DNA of 64,000 nucleotides from Astatotilapia calliptera (GCF_900246225.1 NC_039308.1:32040256-32104255), one strand, 5' to 3'; counted from the stretch's first letter, positions 20,714 through 33,929 are shown. Notes: generated from the letters alone by a model not told the origin. Program-made: numbers and translations.

Positions 20714-23399
20714 ACCTTGCAGAAGTCGGTGTTTCAAACATCAGTTGTGATGTGCAAAAGTTTGTCCACCCAACTTTGTTTTTTTTTAAACTTTGTACTT
20801 TTATCCTAACATTTTTTTTATCTTCCCTATCGTGTCCTGACTTTCACAGTTTCCATTACCTGGTATTTTTTCATAACATTTCAAACAGTGGAAAATGTCA
20901 GGCTGCCTCCTGAAATGGCTTTGACCCACTGAAACATGGACAGAGGGCATCTGGGGGTGTGCTGTAATGGACTGGACTGGCAGTTAAATGGAGCTTTTCT
21001 ACGGTCACCACTCAAAGTAATCTAGACTACAAGCCTCATTCGATCATAGATTCATAAAGTGCTTTATTCTGTACACTTTAAGCACTTTGTCTGCCTCATA
21101 TTCATGGGCACTGATGTAATGAAATGTGTAGAAGCTGGACAATTTTTGAGTCCTGTGAGTTCCCACATGGGACCAGTTGAAGAAAAACATGTTCTGCCCC
21201 AGAAGCAGGACCAGTGCTTTAGGATCTTTGTCACCACTCTGTCATATTCCTCAAAATGTTGCTCGACATTTTAAAGACGTTTTTACAGTGTGATTGGCTC
21301 ATAAACTGTGTATAAAAGCTTGATGTTCCCTCTAAATCATAAAGGCAATGGCAAAGTGATTCCTTTGGTTGCAAAAAGGAAAGCAGTTTATAGATGTTTA
21401 TGGAAAATTGTCCCTTCTGCTGAATAAATGTGTGATTTTATTGAAAAATGATCATTTTAGGTTATGAATTCAGTTTCTAGCTTCAAGTCTTAATTAATAC
21501 AGCACGAATTTCATTTTCAAAATTATGGTACCGTATAAAGTAAATTAAATGTAGGTTATGTTTTGGAGCTACAATGTGATCAAGCATGTAATTGTGCTGT
21601 TTTTCAGTCAGATTCCCCTCTTACAAAACAGAAAAAAACTAAATTATAAGAGCTTAAATGCTCAGCTCAAGGTTTCAAAACAGGACTCACAAACCAGTAA
21701 GCACTGGCTATTTCAGATTTGTGCATGCAGTATTTGGCTGGGCTGCAGGAGGTTGAAAGGAGTCCTTGTCATGTGGGAAGATACTTGTTATGCAGTAATT
21801 TTTAGGTGGGTGGCACATCAATAAGATTTGGCCATGATTACAAATTGCTATCCTCTTTGGGTGTCAGCCAAAATACAGTTCTCAAATGATGTCAAATGTT
21901 ATAAAAAGCTACTTTCGGCTACTCCTTTTAATCATAAGGGCTTTACCACAATGGATAGCTTGACAGATAGTGTCACCTGCTTCAAAATGTATTATCATGT
22001 AATAAAGTTTTCCCTTGATTGATGTGTTTTTCCTTATAATTTACATGAAATAGCATATCTCTTTCTTCTCTTGAGTCTGTAATAACATGAATGCTTGTTT
22101 TCCTTATCCCGATTCTCTCCTGACTTGGTGGACTGTCTCCGTTTTAGAATCACAAATTTGGAGCAAGCAGGCCTCTCTAATGTGTAACAAAAACATTGAT
22201 CCATATCGATCCAACTCTGAGCCCTCACACAGGGCTTTGCAGCATGTTAGGAGCAGAGCTGGAATCTAAAATTCGTAAGAGTCTCTGTGTTCTCTGCAGC
22301 ATCAATGCTTCAGCTCGGCATCAGGACAAGCGAGCGAGCACCGAGTGGGCTCACACATCTATAATTTATGCAAGGACTTCACACTACATGAGAAACGCAT
22401 CAGATAGGCAAGCATCCATCTGCAGATGACTCATTTAGGCGACCCATTTCAAAGGCCTCACTGGCTCTGTTTATATCAAAGAAACATCAGAGCAGGACCT
22501 ATTTCACGTCTCGCTTCAATCAGATAATGTGGGCGCCATATTAAAAGCGTCCAACTTCTACAGACAATTGTGTTCTGCAAAATGCTGCTCCATCACTTCT
22601 CATTTATGGTTCTTCGCAGCATTCAGCTTCGACATGTTCACGTCAGAGCAAATGTGTTCTGAAAAATGCTCTCGTGAAACACTGCCACACGGAGTCATGC
22701 GCTAAAGCATGTAGGAGTTCAAGTGCGACATCGGTTTCTGTCTTCCGCTTCATTTCCTCTTTATGGGTTTCATAAATGAGAGATTTGTCATTTAAAAGCA
22801 CTTTGAAGATATAACGCGAGTATAGATGACACTATAGCAAGAAAGGTTTTATTCTCATAAGCGCGGCTGTAAGTGGCTGAAGATGGTCCTGGATTTGGTG
22901 TCATTTTTAGTTCTTTGTTGTATTATTGAGTTTGAGATTTTGACTGGGTTTTCTGTTATTTTAAGTGTTGATTCATATAGCCTATTTGCTTGGTTGAATT
23001 GTGGGTTCAGATTTTGCTATCTTTGTAGAAATGTTGAGTTCTTGTGATGCTGTTAAGTCTTTCATTTCTCCTTTCATGTCATGGTTTTCCAGATTTTGTT
23101 TTGTAGTCTTGCATTTTGGCTCATGTTTTCATTCTTATTCTAGTACAATGAGGGTTCTGATTAAATGGAGTTGTAGATTCTTGTTTAGACTGTTTACTGT
23201 CCTAGTGTTAGTTTTCAATTTCTTGACTTTTATTTAGCTTCAGCTCCCTAAATTAAATTTTATTTCCCTCAGTTCCTTCCTCTATTTCTCTGTATGTCGC
23301 TTATTCTGATAGTTTTATCTGCAGCAATCTGTAAAAAATAAAAAATAGAAGAGGCTATGTCACACTTTGGGGCAGCAGTTCAGCCTGCGGTGCTGGTGA

Positions 23400-23800
23400 C
23401 CTTGTCAAATTGATGCAGTTACTATATGAATGCAACACCATGAAATACCATCTAGAAAGTGTCAGATTGGCAACAGCTTCATTTTTCAACATGACAATGA
23501 TCCCAAACTCGGATCACTGAATTGGTCATGGATTGGCCTCCCCAGTGGCTGGAGCTCGACATTTTTGAAGCAGTGTCCTGACAAGGCAGCCAATACCCAG
23601 AGAAGAGCTTTGAATGTCCTTCAATGTATTTTCGAACTTGTTAGAATTGTACAACCTGTGTCTTTCCCTTGTAAACTGTATTTCCATGTACATTTGCACG
23701 TTTCAATAAGCTGCTGCACCTATTTCCCATTTTACTTGCAAAATATACAGAAATAAGAGGTGACTCAAGACCTTTGCAGAGTATTTTACTTTGCATATTC
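23400..23800 (+). pseudogene. Tc1-like transposase remnant
   Basis: The frame FIFQHDNDPK at about 23478-23507 matches the catalytic-Asp motif FQQDNDPKHTS of Tc1-like DD34E transposases. After it, AAGGCAGCCAATACCCAGAG and TGAATGTCCTTCAATG recur in a second remnant near 57050. The tail GACTCAAGACCTTTGCA resembles the terminal repeat of the same family. Frame decayed. Confidence 0.6.
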
Positions 23801-26800
23801 ACTTTGTATTTTACTCTCATACATAAATGAAAATGAAGTGGGAAGGTAAATAAGTAGAACATTTAATGAAAAATAAAAATGAATAAGGGATATCAACATA
23901 TGTCACATTTTATTTTAATTGATGCCTAATTTATTTTACTGTTATATTTGTTGCATCTAATTAAATATTTATTTATTTATTTAGCAGTAGTTGTCCTCCT
24001 GTAACTCCTTTCGTGTATTCGTGTGATTTTAATGATAAGCATTTTTGTTTCATTCTGGCTTTAAAACAGACACATACACACACCCATATACGCACAAAAT
24101 ATCCTTTCCTCACAGTGCAGAGGACAGTGTTGGTGTTGTATGGGTCTGTGTTACATCTGTGTGGGTGGGTGGCTTAAAGTGTGAACTCGGGGAGTGTGTA
24201 CATGTGCGTACACTTCCACGTGGATTTTCACATATGTGAGGAAAGCTTCATACTATGTTTAAACGCCTGTGATGCTCTTTGTGTGCTCGGCTACATGCAC
24301 TTCTTGCAATGGCCTCGCTGAGCTGGGGAGTCTTTATGAAACTGTGTTGAGCTGCTCCAGCAACACACAAAACAACTTGTTATATAATTGCTGCAGAGCA
24401 GACTTGTCCGGCTTTATTGATGTGTTAGCATTGTGGATGAGTGGGCTGGAAAAGAGACACAGGAGGGTTCATCTAATAAGAGGCCTTCATGCCATCAGGG
24501 CCGTACAATAAGTGGTGAGATTAACAGTAACTGGCTGTGGCAGCAACACCAAGACTGGAAGAATAATCATTAGATGTTTTGTTCAACGTTATTGTTTCTT
24601 TCAATTGTCAGTGCTTTGATCATTTGCTCTTAAATATGTGGCAGACACACTGAAAGCAGTATGCGGTCAGGCTTTTTGTTTACTCGCCTCAATTTGGAAA
24701 ACGATGTCTGAAAATGGATCTGTCCAGGCTGAGCTCCAGAGGGACACTATGTACCAAAAATCCTGGACTCTAACACACTAGTCTGTCAATAATTCATAGT
24801 AATTCTCTTTTCTTGAAAGGTTTATGACTACAAAAAGATTTCTCCCTTTGGAGCTACGGTATTGATTTGTTACCTATGGGGATGTTTCCTTCCTCTGCCT
24901 CCAGTCATTTTTTTGTGGTTATTATTTTTTTTTGCCACTATTTTTGTTAAAAATGTGTCACTGTTCAGTAATAACTAAAGATTTTTGGATTTTGGGAAAC
25001 CCAAAGGATTTTAATTTGAAAAACATCCTATATTTTATAAAACATATATACATTGAGCTCCTGTTCTTTAAAGATTAATGTTGTTATGAAAGTTGTGTGA
25101 ACTGAATAGCAACTGGGAATAGTGTGATGAAGAAACATGTTTCAAATTCGTTCAGAGTACTGCTTTGTGTGTACAGCAGTGTAAAGACTTATGTGGGTGT
25201 ACATACACCTATCATCCACAACAATAAAACCACTAACAGGTAAAGATTGTAACACTAATCATGTCATTAAAAAGGCTACTGTGAATCCTTGGGTCATGGT
25301 ATTTATATGGACCTTGATACATACCGCCCTTTAAACTTATTTTAAAAACCAACAAACAATATTAGAGAGAAAACCCCAAGGATCAGTCAATTCTCTACAA
25401 GCAAGCACAGGCACAGACCTCTGGCTCTGGGAGGGGCAGCCATCTGCTGTGGTTGGTGGGTGAGGGGAAAAGGAAAAGGAAAAAAAGGGACAGCACACAG
25501 GCTGACCACGAGCAACAGACTGGTAAAAATGCAAACTGCAGGAGAGAGCAGATAGAATTGAATGACATGCAATAGTGGCAGATAAATGCATACGCACTAA
25601 AACGTGGGAGTAGAGAAGAAATGCTCGGTGTATCATGGAAAGTCACCCAGCAGCCCGAGCCTGTAGCAGCATAAACAAGCTCAAGTCTAATCTTAAAAGC
25701 AGAGAGGGTCTTTCTCCTGAACCCAAACTGGATGCTGGTTCCACAGAAGGAGACATGATACCTGAAGGCTCTGCCTGCTATTTGCTATGATGACTCTAAG
25801 ACATGATGAGGTCTCATCATTCAAGACTTTGCGCAGTAGAAGGATTTTAAAGTCAAACTGGGCTAGAGAAATGCAAAGAGACCAAAATGTTGACTTACAC
25901 CATCTCAGTCTATAAAGGATCCCGTCCTCCTGCCGCCGATGTTTAACATCACGGGACGTTAGCTAATCAACAAACAAACAAAAAACACCCCCAAGGGTTA
26001 GACCAGTGGTTCCCAAACTTTTTTCGCTGGGCCCCCCTTTGTTTTACAAGAAAAATGTTCGCGCCCCCCCCCCCCCCCCCCTCGCGCGCGTACGCACACA
26101 CACGCACGCACAAATTCATCCTCCAACAACACACACCCATATTTTGCTCATTTCACACCTCAAACATTTAGTAAACAATTAAGCAAATACAAGTAATCTG
26201 CAGGTAGTAAGAAAATAAACTACTAACTCTTTTACGCTATGTCCGCACCTACACCGGTATTTCTGAAAACGCAGCTGTTTAGTCCAGGGGCGATTTTAGC
26301 CATTTTGGGGGGTGCTTCAGCCAAAATTAATCAATGCACCCCCAAAGATTTCTTACTTTTTTTGACAATATTTGCTGTTTGTGTGACACACTACTAAAAA
26401 TATAAAAAGCATACAGTACTGTACTTGTTTGAGACATAAGATTTTAACAACAAAAGTATAGATACCCCCCCCCCTCCCCTCCCAAAATGGTTTGTTCCAG
26501 CTCGCCTCTCCCCTACTCTGGCTCTAGCCTCTTGCTGCCAGAGCGATGGTGGCTTAGACGCAGCAGAGCGGAAGTGTAAGTGCCTGGCTTAAAACAGGAC
26601 ATATTAGCTGCATTTAACCTTCAGTTACTCTTTATATAGTTAGGTAGGAGTCAGACCATGTTTCTTTTTAGCTGAAAAACATTACACCAGGTAACCTGCA
26701 GTGTTGAAAACATGTTTTCCGACAATGTTTGCTACCCTACAATCCGTCCTGCTCTGTAGTAAATTCAGCGACATTTGACCGTCCTGTTGCTCCCATTGAA

Positions 26801-26922
26801 ATGTATACAGCCTATTTAAAATCTAAAACTTGTCCGCAGCCTACTGTTGGTTACCACTGTCCTGTTTGAAATGGATACTAACTAGCTAACTGACTGAATG
26901 CCCCTTAACCTTATAACTCCTG

Positions 26923-26923
<1 letters not shown>

Positions 26924-26973
<50 letters not shown>

Positions 26974-26979
26974 TGTGTA
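26924..26979. repeat. (TG)n microsatellite
   Basis: About 27 TG units, directly upstream of the transposase-like ATG in the inner hAT. Confidence 0.97.
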
Positions 26980-26997
26980 GAGACAGCCAGGTCCATA

Positions 26998-27042
26998 ATG
27001 GATATAAGGAAGTTTTTTCAAAAAAAGGAGTCACATTCAGGT
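26998..27042 (+). pseudogene. Possible N-terminal exon of hAT transposase
   Basis: ATG opens MDIRKFFQKKESHSG and is followed by GTAAAAGT, a plausible donor. A short MD-(I/K)-(R/Y)-xFF-xKK start is typical of hAT and ZMYM-type proteins of vertebrates. Possible acidic second exon near 27250-27317. The BED finger and catalytic domain are not found. Confidence 0.45.
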
Positions 27043-28289
27043 AAAAGTGTAAGATCAAATGATCCGTCAATCAAGAATAATGTTGGATCAGTGTTTCAAT
27101 GTTTATATCTTTTATTAGATGTTCATGTGGTTATTTGCCTTTTGGTTGAAAGTACACTGAGAGGACTTTTTGTTAGCGATCTTAATAGAATTTTTTTCAT
27201 ATTAATGTAATTTTTCATCTAATTGAATACAATCTATTTGTGTATGATTGTCAGTCCAAAGAGGGAGCGAGGAAAGAGGGGAACGTGAGGACAAAGTACA
27301 AGGTCAGGAAGAACCAGGTAAGGAAACAGACAGGGAACAGTGACAGGCACAACAGAAACTATTAAACTGACAAAGAGAAAAAACCTGATTTTACTCACAC
27401 AATCTGGAAGTTGTGTTCTCCCTATATTAAAGCTGCTATACAGAATCTGCAAAACAAACTGGGTTGAAACATTTTTGACCCTCTTTAACAACATTCCAAC
27501 ATAACATTATAATTGATTGGGGAGATTAAAATCAATGATATATTTTTATGTGGTTCAGCCACAACTCTACTAAAACCTCAGCCAGTAATAGGTAGGCCAA
27601 CTTTTGGACCGTCCACTTGTCTGTATGACTGCCGCAGTACGTACGTGAGGAGCTGTAAAGAGAAGCAGAGTTCTCTGTTTATATTCTAAAAATGTTTTAA
27701 GCTTGTTTCAAAGATTCTGTACTGCAGCTTTAAATGTTTTCCAAAAGCACACACACACTTACCTTATCAGTGTTTCAGTGTGATACCACCTGAGAAAATG
27801 TCAAGCTCTCCTAAGTACCACTATGAAAGCATAAAACTCATAAATCTTACAACACAAAATTATTATTATTAAATTAGTAAAATTAGTATCTACAATAAAG
27901 ATTTTTTCATACATTGTATACATTCTACCACAGGCTAAGTTGCCTCCATTTTTATAGTTTTATTAATATTTTGTAATAATTTATTTGTAATAATTTATTC
28001 TGTTTTGGGAGTTTATTTTTATGTATCTGTATTATATTATACATACACATTAAAAGTGAATCTCTGTCCAAAAAATGCACTCAGTTTACTTTTTACTCAC
28101 TATGAGCATCATTCATTATTCTCCCCCAGTAATTAAGGTTAGGATTTTTTCTATTCCAATCCATTCTTCTTTTGCAGCATTTAAATAACATTGATCAGAT
28201 TTGATGGTTTTGTTACAGACTTTTCAAAAAAGTGTTTTGCTTTTCTTTCACAAATGTGGGGATTAAATTGTGTAAAATGTACAAAACAG

Positions 28290-28545
28290 TAATGTCATGT
28301 ATTAAGATGAGGACCCAGGCACAGAGAGACTTGATGAATTTAAGAATCTTATGATTTAATAAAGAAATTTGCAGACTTGCACAGAAATGGTAAAATTATG
28401 ATGACTGATAACGGAGATGAAGACAACAGACGATGAGGACAGGGAGGAACAGGGGTTTAAATGCACCAAGGAAACAGTCAGAGAGAACTTGGGACAACCT
28501 TTAAGGATGCAGGGACTGACAGAGACAGGTTTATCTTGCATGGCT
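28290..28545. repeat. Dispersed repeat fragment in inner hAT
   Basis: GTATTAAGATGAGGACCCAG, then TTTAATAAAG, then a purine-rich body with GGGTTTAAATGCACCAAGG. Similar in organisation to the repeats at 4500-4740 and, reversed, 11202-12832. Family not assigned. Confidence 0.35.
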
Positions 28546-29003
28546 GGGCAGCTCTCTGGGTGCTCAGCACCCCCAAAGTTCTGATCCTATAATCGCCCCT
28601 GGTTTCGTCCACACGTAAACGGCGTTTCGAATCACCGAAAACTGAGATTTTTTAAAACTCCTTTTTTGCTTTTACGTGTGGACGAGGAATACAGAGTTCG
28701 TCACGCAACGTCAAAGGTATGTGCCTTTTTCACGTCAGCTGTGCGCCACGTTATTGTTTACATGACATGAATTGCAGAATGACAGATAGTCAGATTAACA
28801 GTATTTTGTCTCTATCTGCAGGTTTTACACTCTTACATATAAACACGCAGTTACTGTCCCTCCATTTAGAAAGGCAGAGGCGTCACTGTGTGATTATTTT
28901 ACATGTAGTTGTTTTTTCCTGTGTAATAATATTCAACATTGCTATCAAGAAATTTTTCAAAAAATGCCTCTCTGTGCAAAATGGGTGTAAAAACATAAAC
29001 AAC

Positions 29004-29201
29004 TGTGGGATACTGTTTGTCTGTGATTTAGACAGGGGGAACAAATCGTGGCAAATAAATTATTACTGATGTTATTTGTATCCCGCTGTAACTTTACTGT
29101 ATAAAGAGCTAACATCTCCAATATGTCAGGAGTAGTTAGTCGTTACAACAAGTGTTTGTGAACTAAAAATCAAGAATGTGGGATACTGTTTGTCCGTGAT
29201 T
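29004..29201. repeat. Pair of 26-bp direct repeats in outer hAT
   Basis: GTGGGATACTGTTTGTCTGT plus GATTTA at 29004-29029 recurs at 29176-29201 with two changes, 172 bp apart. Confidence 0.8.
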
Positions 29202-31127
29202 TGAAGAGCCCAGCGATGCTCCTGACGAAGGGAAAACCAATTCTGCAGGGGAGACCTACCTTGGCACTTGTGCAGGTGAAGCCAAAGGGAAGATTTGTTC
29301 CACCATATTTTCTAGTCTTTGGCTTAGAATGAAGTTGGTTTGGAAACATATTCTGCTATGCTTCATCTCCTGCTTTGCCTTTGTGTAGGCGCCCCGTGCT
29401 AGCAGTGTCCATGCCGGGCCCCCCCTGCAACGGTTCTGCGCCCCCCACACTTTGGGAAGGTCTGGGTTAGACTAATCTTTCTGTCAAACTCTTCTCTTGT
29501 TGCTCTTTTCCTCTCTTCCACTCTCTGTGTGAATGCATTTAAGTGAGTGAGCAGCTAACAACGCTTTTGTGTTTCAGGGGTGGGATTCCTCTTGGCTTCC
29601 TTCCATCCTTCGGTCCTGTTCACCCGGAGATGATGAGAACATCCATTTGTCATCGTCTCATTGTGCTGCTGATACTTAAGCTGAGGGAAGACATTCAGTT
29701 GTCGCCTGATCACTGATTAAGACCGTTAGTGATGTTAGTTCCCCATGTCCGTATTTTTGCTCTGTTTTTGACGGTGACTTACACTTGCCTGTTTTCTTCC
29801 TCTGTGCAGAAAATCCTGGTATGTTCCTGAGAAAGCATTTCAGAGAGACAATCTGTTGTGTAAAGAGTTAGTGAAGGACTTGAACCGTCACTAACTGGAA
29901 ACCCTCATGTTTGCCTTTTGTTTCTGTTCATCTTGCTGTAAATAAACCTGAGTCACCCACTTTGAGTCCAACATCCTCCATAGTCCACAAAACAAATTAC
30001 ATTTGAAGGGTAAACCACTCTCTCTAGGGCCCAGTGGAGTTATGAATCCTCTGCAATCAATACCATGACATGAGTGACCCCTTGCTGGGCCAGAACCGTG
30101 GAGAATTTTGTGTCGTATAATGTTTATGTAAGCCAGTGTATGTAAGCCGACTACTGTAACCATTAAACTAGTTTTTTTTAACAACCCGAAACCATCAGTA
30201 GAATTAAAGAAGTTAAAGAAAATTAGAGCAGACGATGTTGTGACTTATTGCCCTTTGCCTTCTGTTGTTCAGCTGATATCTGTCCACTTATCTTCCCTAA
30301 TTAAAGCAGACTAAATCATTCTCTCTTATGGCACTAGCAGCATGAAGCCTGCAGCTACAGCACACAGCTGTTTCAACTCTGCAACACAGTGTGTGGTATT
30401 GCAAGTGCTGGGTCTAATTTTGTGGTAAAAATCTACATTAGCATTCACTGTGTGCAGCTTGGAAGCGAGGATGGGCAATCAGATCCCAAAAAACTAAATC
30501 TAGGACACATAAATGCAAAGAACTTGTCTAATATTCTTCCCCATGCCACAGCAAAAATGATGATAATAAAGACAAAAACTCTAGGAACTTCCTTCCACAG
30601 CCTTACCTTGTATGGAGTATTTCCCTCTCTTTATTGTAGCTGCATTTCCTTTTCTTTGTAGTAGTCTTCAACATTTTCCTGTCAAATGCGCAAAGCCTTT
30701 GACTTTGTGGTGACTCACAATGTCCCCCGTTGGTCATACTCTACTCTAACCTAAATGTGAGTGATGTTGACAGTCTTCTCTGCTTTCTTAGCAGCCATTG
30801 GATAAAAGTAAAGTGTCTTTACAGCAGATGCAAGTTTTCCAAACTTGAACCAATCAAAATGCGGGACACTGCCTCAGTTTGTGGGATGGGGGATGGGCAA
30901 GGGACAAATATGCAGGACAAATCCATGTAAACAGGGACACCTGCACACTCTAGGGACAGACAGCGGCTGGCAGCTTGGCTTTTACCCTACAATTGATTAT
31001 CAGACTCCCAGAGGACCAATGAATATGTCTCCGTGCCTCAGGGATGTTCAGGTAGGATGATGGGAAATCTCTAATAATGGCTTTAATGTAATGGTGCATG
31101 GTCACATTCTTGGTGTATATGGGCATT

Positions 31128-31700
31128 TTCAATTCAATTCAGATTTTTTTTATGTAGCACTAAATCACAACAACAGTTGCCTTAAGCTCTTTTCTACAGT
31201 AAGGCAAATAGCCTATGGTGTTCTGGAGAAAACCCCAACACTCAAAGGTCCACTGCTGCATAACTAAAGGATGATTCAGGGTTGCCTGATCCAGCCCTTA
31301 CTATAAATCTTATAGAAAAGAAACGTTTTAAGTCTAATTCGAAAAGTAAGGAGGACACCTGTCTCCCAAATCTAAATAGGGAGCTTTGTGTTGCTAGTTT
31401 CATAAGCGTGTTCTGTGAATAGACCAGTATCCCGAGTGAGAGAAGCTTGATCAGAGATTGTTATGGTTGAGCACCCAGAGAAAGGTGCAGCATATATATG
31501 CTGACAACATACAAGAACCTGCTCTATTAGGGTGCAGACCATCACTCTGATAAGCCCTCCAAGCTCTCAGAACAAGTTAAAGTTGGCTATAAAAGTCATC
31601 TTGTAGTTGCAACAGACTGACTAAGCTCAGCAAGCAACTGAAATGACCCACCCTGCAGTAGAGAGTAGGAATTGTGTCTGAGATGAAAGTGCGGTAGTTC
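31128..31700. repeat. Degenerate dispersed retroposon-like repeat
   Basis: Starts TCAATTCAATTCAGATTTTT and continues with GTAGCACTAAATCACAACAACAG, a hallmark of an abundant teleost interspersed repeat. The right border is unclear. Confidence 0.45.
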
Positions 31701-33368
31701 AGAGACTCCATTTGATCCGACATGGACTACAACATACTTCAACTTAGCGTGGTCCCATATAGTCCCCGGAATTTCGCTGTCTAATTCCAGAACTCAGGTA
31801 TCTTCATCCCGATATTCCAGGCAACAGGGTCTCATATAACCACGGCCGTGAAGCAGGATGGAGCAAGAATCAAGGTGAGGATCAGCTGTGGTGTCATGGA
31901 AGGACCTGGCTGTGGATGGACTGTGAGATGGTGCACAAGACCATGGAGAAACCAAGACCGTGGCATCTCTTGTGGAGCCAGGGTGACAGCCAGTGGGGTG
32001 GCAGGTTACATTGAGGAGCCTGGTCTAGTTAAATTGCCTCCAGTGTTCTTCAATGGAGACAGAGGCTTCTCATTAGTGCAGCAAAGTCCCAGTCAACTGG
32101 ATGCTAAATTTGTTGATTAGCTGGCTGTCCTGGGAGCGCGGGCTGGAATCTGGACACTTTCTCCAGTACTTGCTCTTTCAGATTGTGGTCGCAGGCTTCA
32201 CTTGCTAGGCAGTACTGCTCACTCGGTCTACTTTGGTTGTGGCATCCAGTGTGCTCCAGTTACAATAGAGTCACCTTCTTGGTAGAGGGTGGCAAACCTT
32301 TGGTCCAGTTCGGTGACACAACAAAAATAAAACTGAGTTAAATGCCTGATTCTGTCTAGATCAGGACGCAGAACCTAATTTCCTGATTTAAAAACAACGA
32401 TTGAAAAAGAAATGCTAAATTATTTATCTAGATTTAGAAAATAGAGTCCTACAAGACCCACTGTTAGACTAAAAGTACACCAACAGAACAACACACAAGC
32501 GCAGTAGTGAGACACACAATCTCTTTTTAAATTAACTTTGTGTAGGTTTGTAATACAACCTACACAAAGTTAAATTCATGCAACACCTTTCTCCATTCGT
32601 TTTTTATTAGAACTACTGGTAAACATGTGTCAGGTTTCCTGCGAAATTGAACCGTCATGCCTAATATCCCCTTTGTCAGTGCACATTGTTAAAGTTATAA
32701 AGAAAACAGTCAGATCATACTTGAGAGGAGCTCACTTTGGAAGGAGAACAGCCTGCAGCTGATGAATGTTGATTTCTTTCAGCCTTGTGATTAATTTATC
32801 AGCTCACTGCGAGCAGAGAGACACCACAGTGTTTCAGTGATTTAGAATTCGGAGCACTGTTCAAACACTGGCCTCATTTCAAAACACCTTTTTTTTTTCC
32901 TACGTAGGAATTGTTAATACCGGGAATAAACGCATGTACTCTCAGGGGAAATATTGAAATAGTATCCAGCTTATTATGATATTAAAAATAAAATGATAAA
33001 CTGATGTTTGACCATTTGAATCCTTCCGATTAAATGTCCTCTTTTTAATCTTTTTCTTTTCATTTTGGTGTTAATGACCGTTTTGTTACAGAAAGATATT
33101 TTGACGTTTCCTGCAGTGATGAATAAACTCATTGTCTCACTGCTTTCCATTAAAAAAAAATTGAGAGAACATTTCCTCCGTGTGAAGCTCTCCGCTGTGT
33201 GCAAGCGCGTGTGCGTGTGTGTTGTAAAAGCCAGTTTCCTAGGTAACCAGGAGGTTGATTCTGCTCGTGTCTTCAGCTGCAGGGAAGCAAACAGTTTCAT
33301 CAACAGAGGGGTCAGATATAATGCAACATCCACAATATCTACAGTGTGTTTCTTTTACTTCGCCTCTG

Positions 33369-33426
33369 CACACACACACACGCACACACACACACACACA
33401 CACACTCTATCCTTTACAAACACACT

Positions 33427-33474
<48 letters not shown>

Positions 33475-33488
33475 TCCTTTACAAACAC

Positions 33489-33535
<47 letters not shown>
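33369..33535. repeat. Compound (CA)n/(CT)n microsatellite with internal duplication
   Basis: CA tracts alternate with CT tracts around a 20-base spacer CTATCCTTTACAAACACACT that occurs twice, so an approximately 75-bp unit has been duplicated in tandem. Confidence 0.93.
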
Positions 33536-33929
33536 GTACAAAAATTAGAGAAACAAGACAGGCGAGTCATCTTCTGCAGAAGAGTGACGGGCTATGACTG
33601 ATGATGCCGACATCCTGTGTGATTAATGAGCTGCTCACGGAGGTCGGTCCAGTTTACGAGAGAGAGCAGTATGAGAAATCAGGCTCTCTTTCCAGTTCCA
33701 GTTCCGGGGGGGCATGACTACTGTTATACTAAAAAGACAAACGCCTTCCCTCCTCCCTTCTGACCATTTCAAATTTTATGCACCAGCAAAGCCCACAACG
33801 CTAATATAATTTTTTTTTGCAGCCCATTCATACTGCTCCTGCCTTTCGTGTCCTGTTATGACAAACATGATGATCGAGTGTGTTTTTAACAAGTGATTAC
33901 ATGTATTTTTCATAGGATTAGCTTCTTCG

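Larger units (their letters stand above)
19961..26003. other. Intergenic region between RING gene and hAT nest
   Basis: Likely begins with the 3' UTR of the RING gene. Contains Tc1-like debris near 23400-23800. Otherwise only unassigned AT-rich sequence with short open frames that lack family features or codon bias. Confidence 0.5.
26285..28601. mobile_element. hAT transposon (inner element of nest)
   Basis: Ends CAGGGGCGATTTTAG and, from the right, CAGGGGCGATTATAG match at 14 of 15 bases. The flanking 8-bp duplication is GTTTAGTC (26277-26284) against GTTTCGTC (28602-28609), one mismatch. Contains a possible first exon of a transposase at 26998-27042, a long TG microsatellite and, near the right end, another dispersed repeat. 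2.3 kb is short for a full hAT, so an internal deletion is likely. Confidence 0.88.
26234..28720. mobile_element. Middle-layer MITE-like sequence split by inner hAT
   Basis: The left piece GCTATGTCCGCACCTACACC...GAAAACGCAGC and the right piece TCGTCCACACGTAAACGG...TTTTACGTGTGGACGAGG look like two interrupted parts of one TCCACACG-type fish repeat. Outer borders are approximate. Confidence 0.4.
26004..29464. mobile_element. hAT transposon (outer element of nest)
   Basis: Ends CAGTGGTTCCCAAAC and ...TTTGGGAAGGTCTG are imperfect inverted repeats. They are flanked by a perfect 8-bp target duplication GGTTAGAC at 25996-26003 and 29465-29472, diagnostic of hAT. Subterminal runs of GGGCCCCCC and poly-C follow on both sides. 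Without the inner element it is about 1.1 kb and has no readable transposase, so it is non-autonomous or deleted. Confidence 0.9.
29473..33929. other. Intergenic region upstream of grin1
   Basis: No gene recognised. Holds a dispersed repeat at about 31128-31700, a 17-bp perfect hairpin at 32532-32573 and a CA/CT compound microsatellite at 33369-33535. Regulatory elements for grin1 may lie here but none can be identified by eye. Confidence 0.5.

Noticed and set aside
33065..33601. 178-codon frame with long His-Thr and Ser-Leu runs
   Set aside because: The runs are translated CA and CT microsatellites; the rest shows no protein features.
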